From the NCBI GenBank assembly GCA_954871525.1, contig OX940864.1:5078001-5142000 (forward strand): DNA of 64,000 nucleotides, read 5' to 3'. This stretch comes from Parietaria judaica. Its lineage: Eukaryota > Streptophyta > Magnoliopsida > Rosales > Urticaceae. The position numbers and the translations under genes were made by a program. This document shows, piece by piece, positions 10,823-24,700 of this stretch. The notes below the pieces were generated by a model. That model ran no database searches. It was not told the origin of the DNA and saw only the letters and a list, made by a program, of their open reading frames with translations. How positions within the stretch are numbered: the stretch's first letter is position 1; each line of letters opens with the position of its first letter.

Positions 10823-13800
10823 ATAGAAAATGCTATAGCATTTCCTATGGCATTTCTCGTCAACAATTTAATCCTTGCATATTTTTCCATGAGAACTCTT
10901 GTTATATTCAAATTCCAATGTATAAGCCCTAAAATCATTATTTTTTCAATAGGTTCGAAATTTAAGGTTGTAAAAAATGTAAAATAAAGAAATGCTATAG
11001 AAAATGCTATAGCATTTCCTATGGCTTTTCTCGTCAACAATTTAATCCTTGCATATTTTTGCATGAGAACTCTTGTTATATTCATATTCCAATGTATAAG
11101 CCCTAAAATCATTATTTTTTTAATTGATTCAAAATTTAAGGTTGTAAAAAATGTCAAATAAAGAAATTCTATAGGAAATGCTATAGCATTTCCTATGGCA
11201 TTTCTCGTCAACAATTTAATCCTTGCATATTTTTGCATGAGAACTCTTGTTATATTCAAATTCCAATGTATAAGCCCTAAAATCATTATTTTTTCAATTG
11301 GTTCGAAATTTAAGGTTGTAAAAAATGTAAAATAAAGAAATGCTATAGAAAATGCTATAGCATTTCCTATGGCATTTCTCGTCAACAATTTAATCCTTGC
11401 ATATTTTTGCATGAGAACTCTTGTTGTATTCATATTCCAATGTATAAGCCCTAAAATCATTATTTTTTCAATTGGTTCGAAATTTAAGGTTGTAAAAAAT
11501 GTAAAATAAAGAAATGCTATAGAAAATGCTATAGCATTTCCTATGGCATTTCTCGTCAACAATTTAATCCTTGCATATTTTTGCATGAGAACTCTTGTTA
11601 TATTCATATTCCAATGTATAAGCCATAAAATCATTATTTTTTTAATTGATTCAAAATTTAAGGTTGTAAAAAATGTCAAATAAAGAAATTCTATAGGAAA
11701 TGCTATAGCATTTCCTATGGCATTTCTCGTCAACAATTTAATCCTTGCATATTTTTGCATGAGAACTCTTGTTATATTCATATTCCAATGTATAAGCCCT
11801 AAAATAATTATTTTTTCAATTGGTTCAAAATTTAAGGTTGTAAAAAATGTAAAATAAAGAAATGCTATAGAAAATGCTATAGCATTTCCTATGGCATTTC
11901 TCGTCAACAATTTAATCCTTGCATATTTTTGCATGAGAACTCTTGTTATATTCATATTCCAATGTATAAGCCCTAAAATCATTATTTTTTCAATTGGTTC
12001 GAAATTTAAGGTTGTAAAAAATGTAAAATAAAGAAATACTATAGAAAATGCTATAGCATTTCCAATGGCATTTCTCGTCAACAATTTAATCCTTGCATTT
12101 TTTTGCATGCGAACTCTTGTTATATTCAAATTCCAATGTATAAGCCCTAAAATCATTATTTTTTCAATTCGTTCGAAATTTAAGGTTGTAAAAAATGTAA
12201 AATAAAGAAATGCTATAGAAAATGCTATAGCATTTCCTATGGCATTTCTCGTCAACAATTTAATCCTTGCATATTTTTGCATGAGAACTCTTGTTATATT
12301 CAAATTCCAATGTATAAGCCCTAAAATCATTATTTTTTCAATTGGTTCAAAATTTAAGGTTGTAAAAAGTGTAAAATAAAGAAATGCTATAGAAAATGCT
12401 ATAGCATTTCCTATGGCATTTCTCGTCAACAATTTAATCCTTGCGTATTTTTGCATGAGAACTCTTGTTATATTAAAATTCCAATGTATAAGCCCTAAAA
12501 TCATTATTTTTTCAATTGGTTTGAAATTTTAGGTCGTAAACAATGTAAAATAAAGAAATGCTATAGAAAATGCTATAGCATTTCCTATGGCATTTCTCGT
12601 CAACAATTTAATCCTTGCATATTTTTGCTTGAGAACTCTTGTTATATTCAAATTCCAATGTATAAGCCCTAAAATCATTATTTTTTTAATTGATTCGAAA
12701 TTTAAGGTTGTAAAAAATGTCAAATAAAGAAATTCTATAGGAAATGCTAGCATTTCCTATGGCATTTCTCGTCAACAATTTAATCCTTGCATATTTTTGC
12801 ATGAGAACTCTTGTTATATTCATATTCCAATGTATAAGCCCTAAAATCATTATTTTTTCAATTGGTTCGAAATTTAAGGTTGTAAAAAATTTAAAATAAA
12901 GAAATGCTATAGAAAATGCTATAGCATTTCCTATAGCATTTCTCGTCAACAATTTAATCCTTGCATATTTTTGCATGAGAACTCTTGTTATATTCAAATT
13001 CCAATGTATAAGTCCTAAAATCATTATTTTTTCAATTGGTTCGAAATTTAAGGTTGTAAAAAATGTAAAATAAAGAAATGCTATAGAAAATGCTATAGCA
13101 TTTCGTATGGCATTTCTCGTCAACAATTTAATCCTTGCATATTTTTGCATGAGAACTCTTGTTATATTCATATTCCAATGTATAAGCCCTAAAATCATTA
13201 TTTTTTCAATTGGTTCGAAATTTAAGGTTGTAAAAAATGTAAAATAAAGAAATGCTATAGAAAATGCTATAGCATTTCCTATGGCATTTCTCGTCAACAA
13301 TTTAATCCTTGCATTTTTTTGCATGAGAACTCTTGTTATATTAAAATTGCAATATATAAGCCCTAAAATCATTATTTTTTCAATTGGTTCGAAATTTAAG
13401 GTTGTAAAAAATGTAAAATAAAGAAATGCTATAGAAAATGCTATAGCATTTCCTATGGCATTTCTCGCCAACAATTTAATCCTTGCATATTTTTGCATGA
13501 GAACTCTTGTTATATTCAAATTCCAATGTATAAGCCCTAAAATCAATATTTTTTCAATTGGTTTAAAATTTAAGGTTGTAAAAAGTGTAAAATAAAGAAA
13601 TGCTATAGAAAATGCTATAGAATTTCCTATGGCATTTCTCGTCAACAATTTAATCCTTGCGTATTTTTGCATGAGAACTCTTGTTATATTCAAATTCCAA
13701 CGTATAAGCCCTAAAATCATTATTTTTTCAATTGGTTCGAAATTTTAGGTCGTAAACATTGTAAAATAAAGAAATGCTATAGGAAATGCTATAGAATTTC

Positions 13801-14952
13801 GAATGGCATTTTTCGTCAACAATTTAATCCTTGCATATTTTTTCTTGAGAACTCTTGTTATATTCAAATTCCAATGTATAAGCCCTAAAATCATTATTTT
13901 TTCAATTGGTTCGAAATTTAAGGTTGTAAAAAATGTAAAATAAAGAAATGCTATAGAAAATGCTATAGCATTTCCTATGGCATTTCTCGTCACCTTGCAT
14001 ATTTTTGAATGAGAACTCTTGTTATATTCATATTCCAATGTATAAGCCCTAAAATCATTATTTTTTCAATTGGTTCGAAATTTAAGGTTGTAAAAAATGT
14101 AAAATAAAGAAATGCTATAGAAAATGCTATAGCATTTCCTATGGCATTTCTCGTCAACAATTTAATCCTTGCATATTTTTGCATGAGAACTTTTGTTATA
14201 TTCATATTCCAATGTATAAGCCCTAAAATCATTATTTTTTCAATTGGTTCGAAATTTAAGGTTGTAAAAAATGTAAAATAAAGAAATGCTATAGAAAATG
14301 CTATAGCATTTCCTATGGCATTTCTCGTCAACAATTTAATCCTTGCGTATTTTTGCATGAGAACTCTTGTTATATTCAAATTCCAATGTATAAGACCTAA
14401 AATCAATATTTTTTCAATTGGTTCGAAATTTAAGGTTGTAAAAAGTGTAAAATTAAGAAATGCTATAAAAAATTCTATAGCATTTCATATGGCATTTCTC
14501 GTCAACAATTTAATCCTTGCGTATTTTTGCATGAGAACTCTTGTTATATTCAAATTCCAATGTATAAGCCCTAAAATCATTATTTTTTCAATTGGTTCGA
14601 AATTATAGGTCGTAAACAATGTAAAATAAAGAAATGCTATAGGAAATGCTATAGAATTTCGAATGGCATTTTTCGTCAACAATTTAATCCTTGCATATTT
14701 TTGCTTGAGAACTCTTGTTATATTCATATTCCAATGTATAAGCCCTAAAATCATTATTTTTTTAATTGGTTCGAAATTTAAGGTTGTAAAAAATGTAAAA
14801 TAAAGAAATGCTATAGGAAATGCTATAGCATTTCCTATGGCATTTCTCGTCAACAATTTAATCCTTGCATATTTTTGCATGAGAACTCTTGTTATATTCA
14901 TATTCCAATGTATAAGCCCTAAAATCATTATTTTTTCAATTGGTTCGAAATT
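10823..14952 (+). repeat. Block C: irregular 174-bp monomer run with flank-type units
   Basis: The marker ggtcgtaaac is rare here (about 12533 and 13747) and I see no clear HOR, so open frames run unusually far (10711-12504 on the minus strand). Most units are core-type with agaaaatgctatagcattt. Several flank-type units with ttttaattgattc and gtcaaataaagaaattc are scattered among them, near 11130, 11650 and 12690. The block looks like a transition between the flank A family and the core D family. Confidence 0.75.
13922..14085 (+). repeat. 164-bp monomer with a 10-bp deletion outside the dyad
   Basis: Near 13992 the box tctcgtcaacaatttaatcc is shortened to tctcgtcacc, removing 10 bp. The rest is standard, with one further change (ttgaatgag). 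It is one of the few length variants in the window that does not involve the dyad. It shifts all reading frames. Confidence 0.9.
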
Positions 14953-16695
14953 TTAGGTCGTAAACAATGTAAAATAAACAAATGCTATAGGAAATGCTAT
15001 AGAATTTCGAATGGCATTTTTCGTCAACAATTTAATCCTTGCATATTTTTGCTTGAGAACTCTTTTTATATTCAAATTCCAATGTATAAGCCCTAAAATA
15101 ATTAATTTTTCAATTGGTTCGAAATTTAAGGTTGTAAAAAATGTAAAATAAAGAAATGCTATAGAAAATGCTATAGCATTTCCTATGGCATTTCTCGTCA
15201 ACAATTTAATCCTTGCATATTTTTGCATGAGAACTCTTGTTATATTCAAATTCCAAAGTATAAGCCCTAAAATCAATATTTTTTCAATTGGTTCGAAATT
15301 TAAGGTTGTAAAAAGTGTAAAATAAAGAAATGCTATAGAAAATGCTATAGAATTTCCTATGGCATTTCTCGTCAACAATTTAATCCTTGCGTATTTTTGC
15401 ATGAGAACTCTTGTTATATTCAAATTCCATTGTATAAGCCCTAAAATCATTATTTTTTCAATTGGTTCGAAATTTTAGGTCGTAAACAATGTAAAATAAA
15501 GAAATGCTATAGGAAATGCTATAGAATTTCGAATGGCATTTTTCGTCAACAATTTAATCCTTGCATATTTTTGCTTGAGAACTCTTGTTATATTCAAATT
15601 CCAATGTATAAGCCCTAAAATCATTATTTTTTCAATTGGTTCGAAATTTAAGGTTGTAAAAAATGTAAAATAAAGAAATGCTATTGAAAATGCTATAGCA
15701 TTTCCTATGGCATTTCTCGTCAACAATTTAATCCTTGCATATTTTTGCATGAGAACTCTTGTTATATTCATATTCCAATGTATAAGCCCTAAAATCATTA
15801 TTTTTTCAATTGGTTCGAAATTTAAGGTTGTAAAAAATGTAAAAAAAAGAAATGCTATAGAAAATGCTATAGCATTTCATATGGCATTTCTCGTCAACAA
15901 TTTAATCCTTGCGTATTTTTGCATGAGAACTCTTGTTATATTCAAATTCCAATGTATAAGCCCTAAAATCATTATTTTTTCAATTGGTTCGAAATTTTAG
16001 GTAGTAAACAATGTAAAATAAAGAAATGCTATAGGAAATGCTATAGAATTTCGAATGGCATTTTTCGTCAACAATTTAATCCTTGCATATTTTTGCTTGA
16101 GAACTCTTGTTATATTCAAATTCCAATGTATAAGCCCTAAAATCATTATTTTTTCAATTGGTTCGAAATTTAAGGTTGTAAAAAATGTAAAATAAAGAAA
16201 TGCTATAGAAAATGCTATAGCATTTCCTATGGCATTTCTCGTCAACAATTTAATCCTTGCATATTTTTGCATGAGAACTATTGTTATATTCATATTCCAA
16301 TGTATAAGCCCTAAAATCATTATTTTTTCAATTGGTTCGAAATTTAAGGTTGTAAAAAATGTAAAATAAAGAAATGCTATAGAAAATGCTATAGCATTTC
16401 CTATGGCATTTCTCGTCAACAATTTAATCCTTGCGTTATTTTGCATGAGAACTCTTGTTATATTCAAATTCCAATGTATAAGCCCTAAAATCATTATTTT
16501 TTCAATTGGTTCGAAATTTAAGGTTGTAAAAAATGTAAAATAAAGAAAATCTATAGAAAATGCTATAACATTTCCTATAGCATTTCTCGTCAACAATTTA
16601 ATTCTTGCATATTTTTGCATGAGAACTCTTGTTATATTCAAATTCCAATGTATGAGCCCTAAAATCATTATTTTTTCAATTGGTTCGAAATTTAA

Positions 16696-17217
16696 GGTTG
16701 TCAAAAATGTAAAATAAAGAAATGCTATAGAAAATGCTATAGCATTTCCTATGGCATTTCTCGTCAACAATTTAATCCTTGCATATTTTTGCATGAGAAC
16801 TTTTGTTATATTCATATTCCAATGTATAAGCCCTAAAATCATTATTTTTTCAATTGGTTCGAAATTTAAGGTTGTAAAAAATGTAAAATAAAGAAATGCT
16901 ATAGAAAATGCTATAGCATTTCCTATGGCATTTCTCGTCAACAATTTAATCCTTGCATATTTTTGCATGAGAACTTTTGTTATATTCATATTCCAATGTA
17001 TAAGCCCTAAAATCATTATTTTTTCAATTGGTTCGAAATTTAAGGTTGTAAAAAATGTAAAATAAAGAAATGCTATAGAAAATGCTATAGCATTTCCTAT
17101 GGCATTTCTCGTCAACAATTTAATCCTTGCATATTTTTGCATGAGAACTTTTGTTATATTCATATTCCAATGTATAAGCCCTAAAATCATTATTTTTTCA
17201 ATTGGTTCGAAATTTAA
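16696..17217 (+). repeat. Local triplication of one monomer type
   Basis: Three successive 174-bp units (from 16696, 16870 and 17044) share gagaacttttgttatattc followed by the ttcatattcc box and are nearly identical; the first differs by gttgtcaaaaatg. The corresponding place in two related blocks, near 24184-24356 and 27146-27318, has a single unit of this type with the same gttgtcaaaaatg mark. A one-to-three expansion in this block, or the reverse loss, is a clear case of single-monomer copy change. Confidence 0.88.
16870..17043 (+). repeat. Reference 174-bp core monomer
   Basis: This unit is taken as the standard for the core. Counting from ggttg as base 1, the dyad occupies about 24-65, a CpG in tctcgtc lies at 67-68, the gcatatttttgc box starts at about 86, the CCCTAAA heptamer is at 136-142 and the ttcgaa box is near 163-168. 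It holds long A runs near its start and a T6 run near its end. The length is 3 x 58, so all six frames keep phase from unit to unit. It is nearly identical to its two neighbours, with which it forms a local triplication. Confidence 0.95.
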
Positions 17218-20200
17218 GGTTGTAAAAAATGTAAAATAAAGAAATGCTATAGAAAATGCTATAGCATTTCCTATGGCATTTCTCGTCAACAATTTAATCC
17301 TTGCGTATTTTTGCATGAGAACTCTTGTTATATTCAAATTCCAATGTATAAGACCTAAAATCAATATTTTTTCAATTGGTTCGAAATTTAAGGTTGTAAA
17401 AAGTGTAAAATTAAGAAATGCTATAGAAAATACTATTGCATTTCATATGGCATTTCTCGTCAACAATTTAATCCTTGCGTATTTTTGCATGAGAACTCTT
17501 GTTATATTCAAATTCCAATGTATAAGCCCTAAAATCATTATTTTTTCAATTGGTTCGAAATTTTAGGTCGTAAACAATGTAAAATAAAGAAATGCTATAG
17601 GAAATGCTATAGAATTTCGAATGGCATTTTTCGTCAACAATTTAATCCTTGCATATTTTTGCTTGAGAACTCTTGTTATATTCAAATTCCAATGTATAAG
17701 CCCTAAAATCATTATTTTTTCAATTGGTTCGAAATTTAAGGTTGTAAAAAATGTAAAATAAAGAAATGCTATAGAAAATGCTATAGCATTTCCTATGGCA
17801 TTTCTCGTCAACAATTTAATCCTTGCATATTTTTTCATGAGAACTCTTGTTATATTCAAATTCCAATGTATAAGCCCTAAAATCAATATTTTTTCAATTG
17901 GTTTGAAATTTAAGGTTGTAAAAAGTGTAAAATAAAGAAATGCTATAGAAAATGCTATAGAATTTCCTATGGCATTTCTCATCAACAATTTAATCCTTGC
18001 GTATTTTTGCATGAGAACTCTTGTTATATTAAAATTCCAATGTATAAGCCCTAAAATCATTATTTTTCAATTGGTTCGAAATTTTAGGTCGTAAACAATG
18101 TAAAATAAAGAAATGCTATAGGAAATGCTATAGAATTTCGAATGGCATTTTTCGTCAAAAATTTAATCCTTGCATATTTTTGCTTGAGAACTCTTGTTAT
18201 ATTAAAATTCCAATGTATAAGCCCTACAATCATTATTTTTTCAATTGGTTCGAAATTTAAGGTTGTAAAAAATGTAAAATAAAGAAATGCTATAGAAAAT
18301 GCTATTGCATTTCCTATGGCATTTCTCGTCAACAATTTAATCCTTGCATATTTTTGCATGAGAACTCTTGTTATATTCATATTCCAATGTATAAGCCCTA
18401 AAATCATTATTTTTTCAATTGGTTCGAAATTTAAAGTTGTAAAAAATGTAAAATAAAGAAATGCTATAGAAAATGCTATAGCATTTCCTATGGCTTTTCT
18501 CGTCAACAATTTAATCCTTGCGTATTTTTGCATGAGAACTCTTGTTATATTCAAATTCCATTGTATAAGCCCTAAAATCATTATTTTTTCAATTGGTTCG
18601 AAATTTTAGGTTGTAAAAAATGTAAAATAAAGAAATGCTATAGAAAATGCTATAGCATTTCCTATGGCATTTCTCGTCAACAATTTAATCCTTGCATATT
18701 TTTGCATGAGAACTCTTGTTATATTCAAATTCCAATGTATAAGCCCTAAAATCATTATTTTTTCAATTGGTTCGAAATTTAAGGTTGTAAAAAATGTAAA
18801 ATAAAGAAATGCTATTGAAAATGCTATAGCATTTCCTATGGCATTTCTCGTCAACAATTTAATCCTTGCATATTTTTGCATGAGAACTCTTGTTATATTC
18901 ATATTCCAATGTATAAGCCCTAAAATCATTATTTTTTCAATTGGTTCGAAATTTAAGGTTGTAAAAAATGTAAAAAAAAGAAATGCTATAGAAAATGCTA
19001 TAGCATTTCATATGGCATTTCTCGTCAACAATTTAATCCTTGCGTATTTTTGCATGAGAACTCTTGTTATATTCAAATTCCAATGTATAAGCCCTAAAAT
19101 CATTATTTTTTCAATTGGTTCGAAATTTTAGGTCGTAAACAATGTAAAATAAAGAAATGCTATAGGAAATGCTATAGAATTTCGAATGGCATTTTTCGTC
19201 AACAATTTAATCCTTGCATATTTTTGCTTGAGAACTCTTGTTATATTCAAATTCCAATGTATAAGCCCTAAAATCATTATTTTTTTAATTGGTTCGAAAT
19301 TTAAGGTTGTAAAAAATGTAAAATAAAGAAATGCTATAGAAAATGCTATAGCATTTCCTATGGCATTTCTCGTCAACAATTTAATCCTTGCATATTTTTG
19401 CATGAGAACTTTTGTTATATTCATATTCCAATGTATAAGCCCTAAAATCATTATTTTTTCAATTGGTTCAAAATTTAAGGTTGTAAAAAATGTAAAATAA
19501 AGAAATGCTATAGAAAATGCTATAGCATTTCCTATGGCATTTCTCGTCAACAATTTAATCCTTGCATATTTTTGCATGAGAACTCTTGTTATATTCATAT
19601 TCCAATGTATAAGCCCTAAAATCATTATTTTTTCAACTGGTTCGAAATTTAAGGTTGTAAAAAATGTAAAAAAAAGAAATGCTATAGAAATTGCTATAGC
19701 ATTTCATATGGCATTTCTCGTCAACAATTTAATCCTTGCGTATTTTTGCATGAGAACTCTTGTTATATTCAAATTCCAATGTATAAGCCCTAAAATCATT
19801 ATTTTTTCAATTGGTTCGAAATTTTAGGTCGTAAACAATGTAAAATAAAGAAATGCTATAGGAAATGCTATAGAATTTCGAATGGCATTTTTCGTCAACA
19901 ATTTAATCCTTGCATATTTTTGCTTGAGAACTCTTGTTATATTCAAATTCCAATGTATAAGCCCTAAAATCATTATTTTTTTAATTTGTTCGAAATTTAA
20001 GGTTGTAAAAAATGTAAAATAAAGAAATGCTATAGAAAATGCTATAGCATTTCCTATGGCATTTCTCATCAACAATTTAATCCTTGCATATTTTTGCATG
20101 AGAACTCTTGTTATATTCATATTCCAATGTATAAGCCCTAAAATCATTATTTTTTCAATTGGTTCGAAATTTAAGGTTGTAAAAAATGTAAAAAAAAAGA

Positions 20201-21914
20201 AATGCTATAGAAAATGCTATAGCATTTCATATGGCATTTCTCGTCAACAATTTAATCCTTGCGTATTTTTGCATGAGAACTCTTGTTATATTCAAATTCC
20301 AATGTATAAGCCCTAAAATCATTATTTTTTCAATTGGTTCGAAATTTAAGGTTGTAAAAAATGTAAAAAAAAGAAATGCTATAGAAAATGCTATAGCATT
20401 TCATATGGCATTTCTCGTCAACAATTTAATCCTTGCGTATTTTTGCATGAGAACTCTTGTTATATTCAAATTCCAATGTATAAGCCCTAAAATCATTATT
20501 TTTTCAATTGGTTCAAAATTTTAGGTCGTAAACAATGTAAAATAAAGAAATGCTATAGGAAATGCTATAGAATTTCGAATGGCATTTTTCGTCAACAATT
20601 TAATCCTTGCATATTTTTGCTTGAGAACTCTTGTTATATTCAAATTCCAATGTATAAGCCCTAAAATCATTATTTTTTTAATTGGTTCGAAATTTAAGGT
20701 TGTAAAAAATGTAAAATAAAGAAATGCTATAGAAAATGCTATAGCATTTCCTATGGCATTTCTCGTCAACAATTTAATCCTTGCATATTTTTGCATGAGA
20801 ACTTTTGTTATATTCATATTCCAATGTATAAGCCCTAAAATCATTATTTTTTCAATTGGTTCGAAAATTTAAGGTTGTAAAAAATGTAAAAAAAAGAAAT
20901 GCTATAGAAAATGCTATAGCATTTCATATGGCATTTCTCGTCAACAATTTAATCCTTGCGTATTTTTGCATGAGAACTCTTGTTATATTCAAATTCCAAT
21001 GTATAAGCCCTAAAATCATTATTTTTTCAATTGGTTCGAAATTTTAGGTCGTAAACAATGTAAAATAAAGAAATGCTATAGGAAATGCTATAGAATTTCG
21101 AATGGCATTTTTCGTCAACAATTTAATCCTTGCATATTTTTGCTTGAGAACTCTTGTTATATTCAAATTCCAATGTATAAGCCCTAAAATCATTATTTTT
21201 TTAATTGGTTCGAAATTTAAGGTTGTAAAAAATGTAAAAAAAAGAAATGCTATAGAAAATGCTATAGCATTTCATATGGCATTTCTCGTCAACAATTTAA
21301 TCCTTGCGTATTTTTGCATGAGAACTCTTGTTATATTCAAATTCCAATGTATAAGCCCTAAAATCATTATTTTTTCAATTGGTTCAAAATTTTAGGTCGT
21401 AAACAATGTAAAATAAAGAAATGCTATAGGAAATGCTATAGAATTTCGAATGGCATTTTTCGTCAACAATTTAATCCTTGCATATTTTTGCTTGAGAACT
21501 CTTGTTATATTCAAATTCCAATGTATAAGCCCTAAAATCATTATTTTTTCAATTGGTTCGAAATTTAAGGTTGTAAAAAATGTAAAATAAAGAAATGCTA
21601 TAGAAAATGCTATAGCATTTCCTATGGCATTTCTCGTCAACAATTTAATCCTTGCATATTTTTGCATGAGAACTTTTGTTATATTCATATTCCAATGTAT
21701 AAGCCCTAAAATCATTATTTTTTCAATTGGTTCGAAAATTTAAGGTTGTAAAAAATGTAAAAAAAAGAAATGCTATAGAAAATGCTATAGCATTTCATAT
21801 GGCATTTCTCGTCAACAATTTAATCCTTGCGTATTTTTGCATGAGAACTCTTGTTATATTCAAATTCCAATGTATAAGCCCTAAAATCATTATTTTTTCA
21901 ATTGGTTCGAAATT

Positions 21915-24700
21915 TTAGGTCGTAAACAATGTAAAATAAAGAAATGCTATAGGAAATGCTATAGAATTTCGAATGGCATTTTTCGTCAACAATTTAATCC
22001 TTGCATATTTTTGCTTGAGAACTCTTGTTATATTCAAATTCCAATGTATAAGCCCTAAAATCATTATTTTTTTAATTGGTTCGAAATTTAAGGTTGTAAA
22101 AAATGTAAAATAAAGAAATGCTATAGAAAATGCTATAGCATTTCCTATGGCATTTCTCGTCAACAATTTAATCCTTGCATATTTTTGCATGAGAACTTTT
22201 GTTATATTCATATTCCAATGTATAAGCCCTAAAATCATTATTTTTTCAATTGGTTCGAAATTTAAGGTTGTAAAAAATGTAAAATAAAGAAATGCTATAG
22301 AAAATGCTATAGCATTTCCTATGGCATTTCTCGTCAACAATTTAATCCTTGCATATTTTTGCATGAGAACTCTTGTTATATTCATATTCCAATGTATAAG
22401 CCCTAAAATCATTATTTTTTCAATTGGTTCGAAAATTTAAGGTTGTAAAAAATGTAAAAAAAAGAAATGCTATAGAAAATGCTATAGCATTTCATATGGC
22501 ATTTCTCGTCAACAATTTAATCCTTGCGTATTTTTGCATGAGAACTCTTGTTATATTCAAATTCCAATGTTTAAGCCCTAAAATAATTAATTTTTCAATT
22601 GGTTCGAAATTTTAGGTCGTAAACAATGTAAAATAAAGAAATGCTATAGGAAATGCTATAGAATTTCGAATGGCATTTTTCGTCAACAATTTAATCCTTG
22701 CATATTTTTGCATGAGAACTCTTGTTATATTCAAATTCCAAAGTATAAGCCCTAAAATCAATATTTTTTCAATTGGTTCGAAATTTAAGGTTGTAAAAAG
22801 TGTAAAATAAAGAAATGCTATAGAAAATGCTATAGAATTTCCTATGGCATTTCTCGTCAACAATTTAATCCTTGCGTATTTTTGCATGAGAACTCTTGTT
22901 ATATTCAAATTCCATTGTATAAGCCCTAAAATCATTATTTTTTCAATTGGTTCGAAATTTTAGGTCGTAAACAATGTAAAATAAAGAAATGCTATAGGAA
23001 ATGCTATAGAATTTCGAATGGCATTTTTCGTCAACAATTTAATCCTTGCATATTTTTGCTTGAGAACTCTTGTTATATTCAAATTCCAATGTATAAGCCC
23101 TAAAATCATTATTTTTTCAATTGGTTCGAAATTTAAGGTTGTAAAAAATGTAAAATAAAGAAATGCTATTGAAAATGCTATAGCATTTCCTATGGCATTT
23201 CTCGTCAACAATTTAATCCTTGCATATTTTTGCATGAGAACTCTTGTTATATTCATATTCCAATGTATAAGCCCTAAAATCATTATTTTTTCAATTGGTT
23301 CGAAATTTAAGGTTGTAAAAAATGGAAAAAAAAAGAAATGCTATAGAAAATGCTATAGCATTTCATATGGCATTTCTCGTCAACAATTTAATCCTTGCGT
23401 ATTTTTGCATGAGAACTCTTGTTATATTCAAATTCCAATGTATAAGCCCTAAAATCATTATTTTTTCAATTGGTTCGAAATTTTAGGTCGTAAACAATGT
23501 AAAATAAAGAAATGCTATAGGAAATGCTATAGAATTTCGAATGGCATTTTTCGTCAACAATTTAATCCTTGCATATTTTTTCTTGAGAACTCTTGTTATA
23601 TTCAAATTCCAATGTATAAGCCCTAAAATCATTATTTTTTCAATTGGTTCGAAATTTAAGGTTGTAAAAAATGTAAAATAAAGAAATGCTATAGAAAATG
23701 CTATAGCATTTCCTATGGCATTTCTCGTCAACAATTTAATCCTTGCATATTTTTGCATGAGAACTATTGTTATATTCATATTCCAATGTATAAGCCCTAA
23801 AATCATTATTTTTTCAATTGGTTCGAAATTTAAGGTTGTAAAAAATGTAAAATAAAGAAATGCTATAGAAAATGCTATAGCATTTCCTATGGCATTTCTC
23901 GTCAACAATTTAATCCTTGCGTTATTTTGCATGAGAACTCTTGTTATATTCAAATTCCAATGTATAAGCCCTAAAATCATTATTTTTTCAATTGGTTCGA
24001 AATTTAAGGTTGTAAAAAATGTAAAATAAAGAAATGCTATAGAAAATGCTATAACATTTCCTATAGCATTTCTCGTCAACAATTTAATTCTTGCATATTT
24101 TTGCATGAGAACTCTTGTTATATTCAAATTCCAATGTATAAGCCCTAAAATCATTATTTTTTCAATTGGTTCGAAATTTAAGGTTGTCAAAAATGTAAAA
24201 TAAAGAAATGCTATAGAAAATGCTATAGCATTTCCTATGGCATTTCTCGTCAACAATTTAATCCTTGCATATTTTTGCATGAGAACTTTTGTTATATTCA
24301 TATTCCAATGTATAAGCCCTAAAATCATTATTTTTTCAATTGGTTCGAAATTTAAGGTTGTAAAAAATGTAAAATAAAGAAATGCTATAGAAAATGCTAT
24401 AGCATTTCCTATGGCATTTCTCGTCAACAATTTAATCCTTGCGTATTTTTGCATGAGAACTCTTGTTATATTCAAATTCCAATGTATAAGACCTAAAATC
24501 AATATTTTTTCAATTGGTTCGAAATTTAAGGTTGTAAAAAGTGTAAAATTAAGAAATGCTATAGAAAATACTATTGCATTTCATATGGCATTTCTCGTCA
24601 ACAATTTAATCCTTGCGTATTTTTGCATGAGAACTCTTGTTATATTCAAATTCCAATGTATAAGCCCTAAAATCATTATTTTTTCAATTGGTTCGAAATT
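21915..24700 (+). repeat. Core 16-monomer HOR (about 2786 bp), copy 1
   Basis: Marker spacings inside are 697, 348, 523 and 1218 bp, that is 4, 2, 3 and 7 monomers. The next copy starts at 24701 with the same order. Shared private marks include ccctaaaataattaattt (about 22580 and 25366), gcgttattttgc (about 23928) and gttgtcaaaaatg. A related partial version precedes at about 14953-17563, with an extra monomer in its first section and the triplicated unit. Confidence 0.85.
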
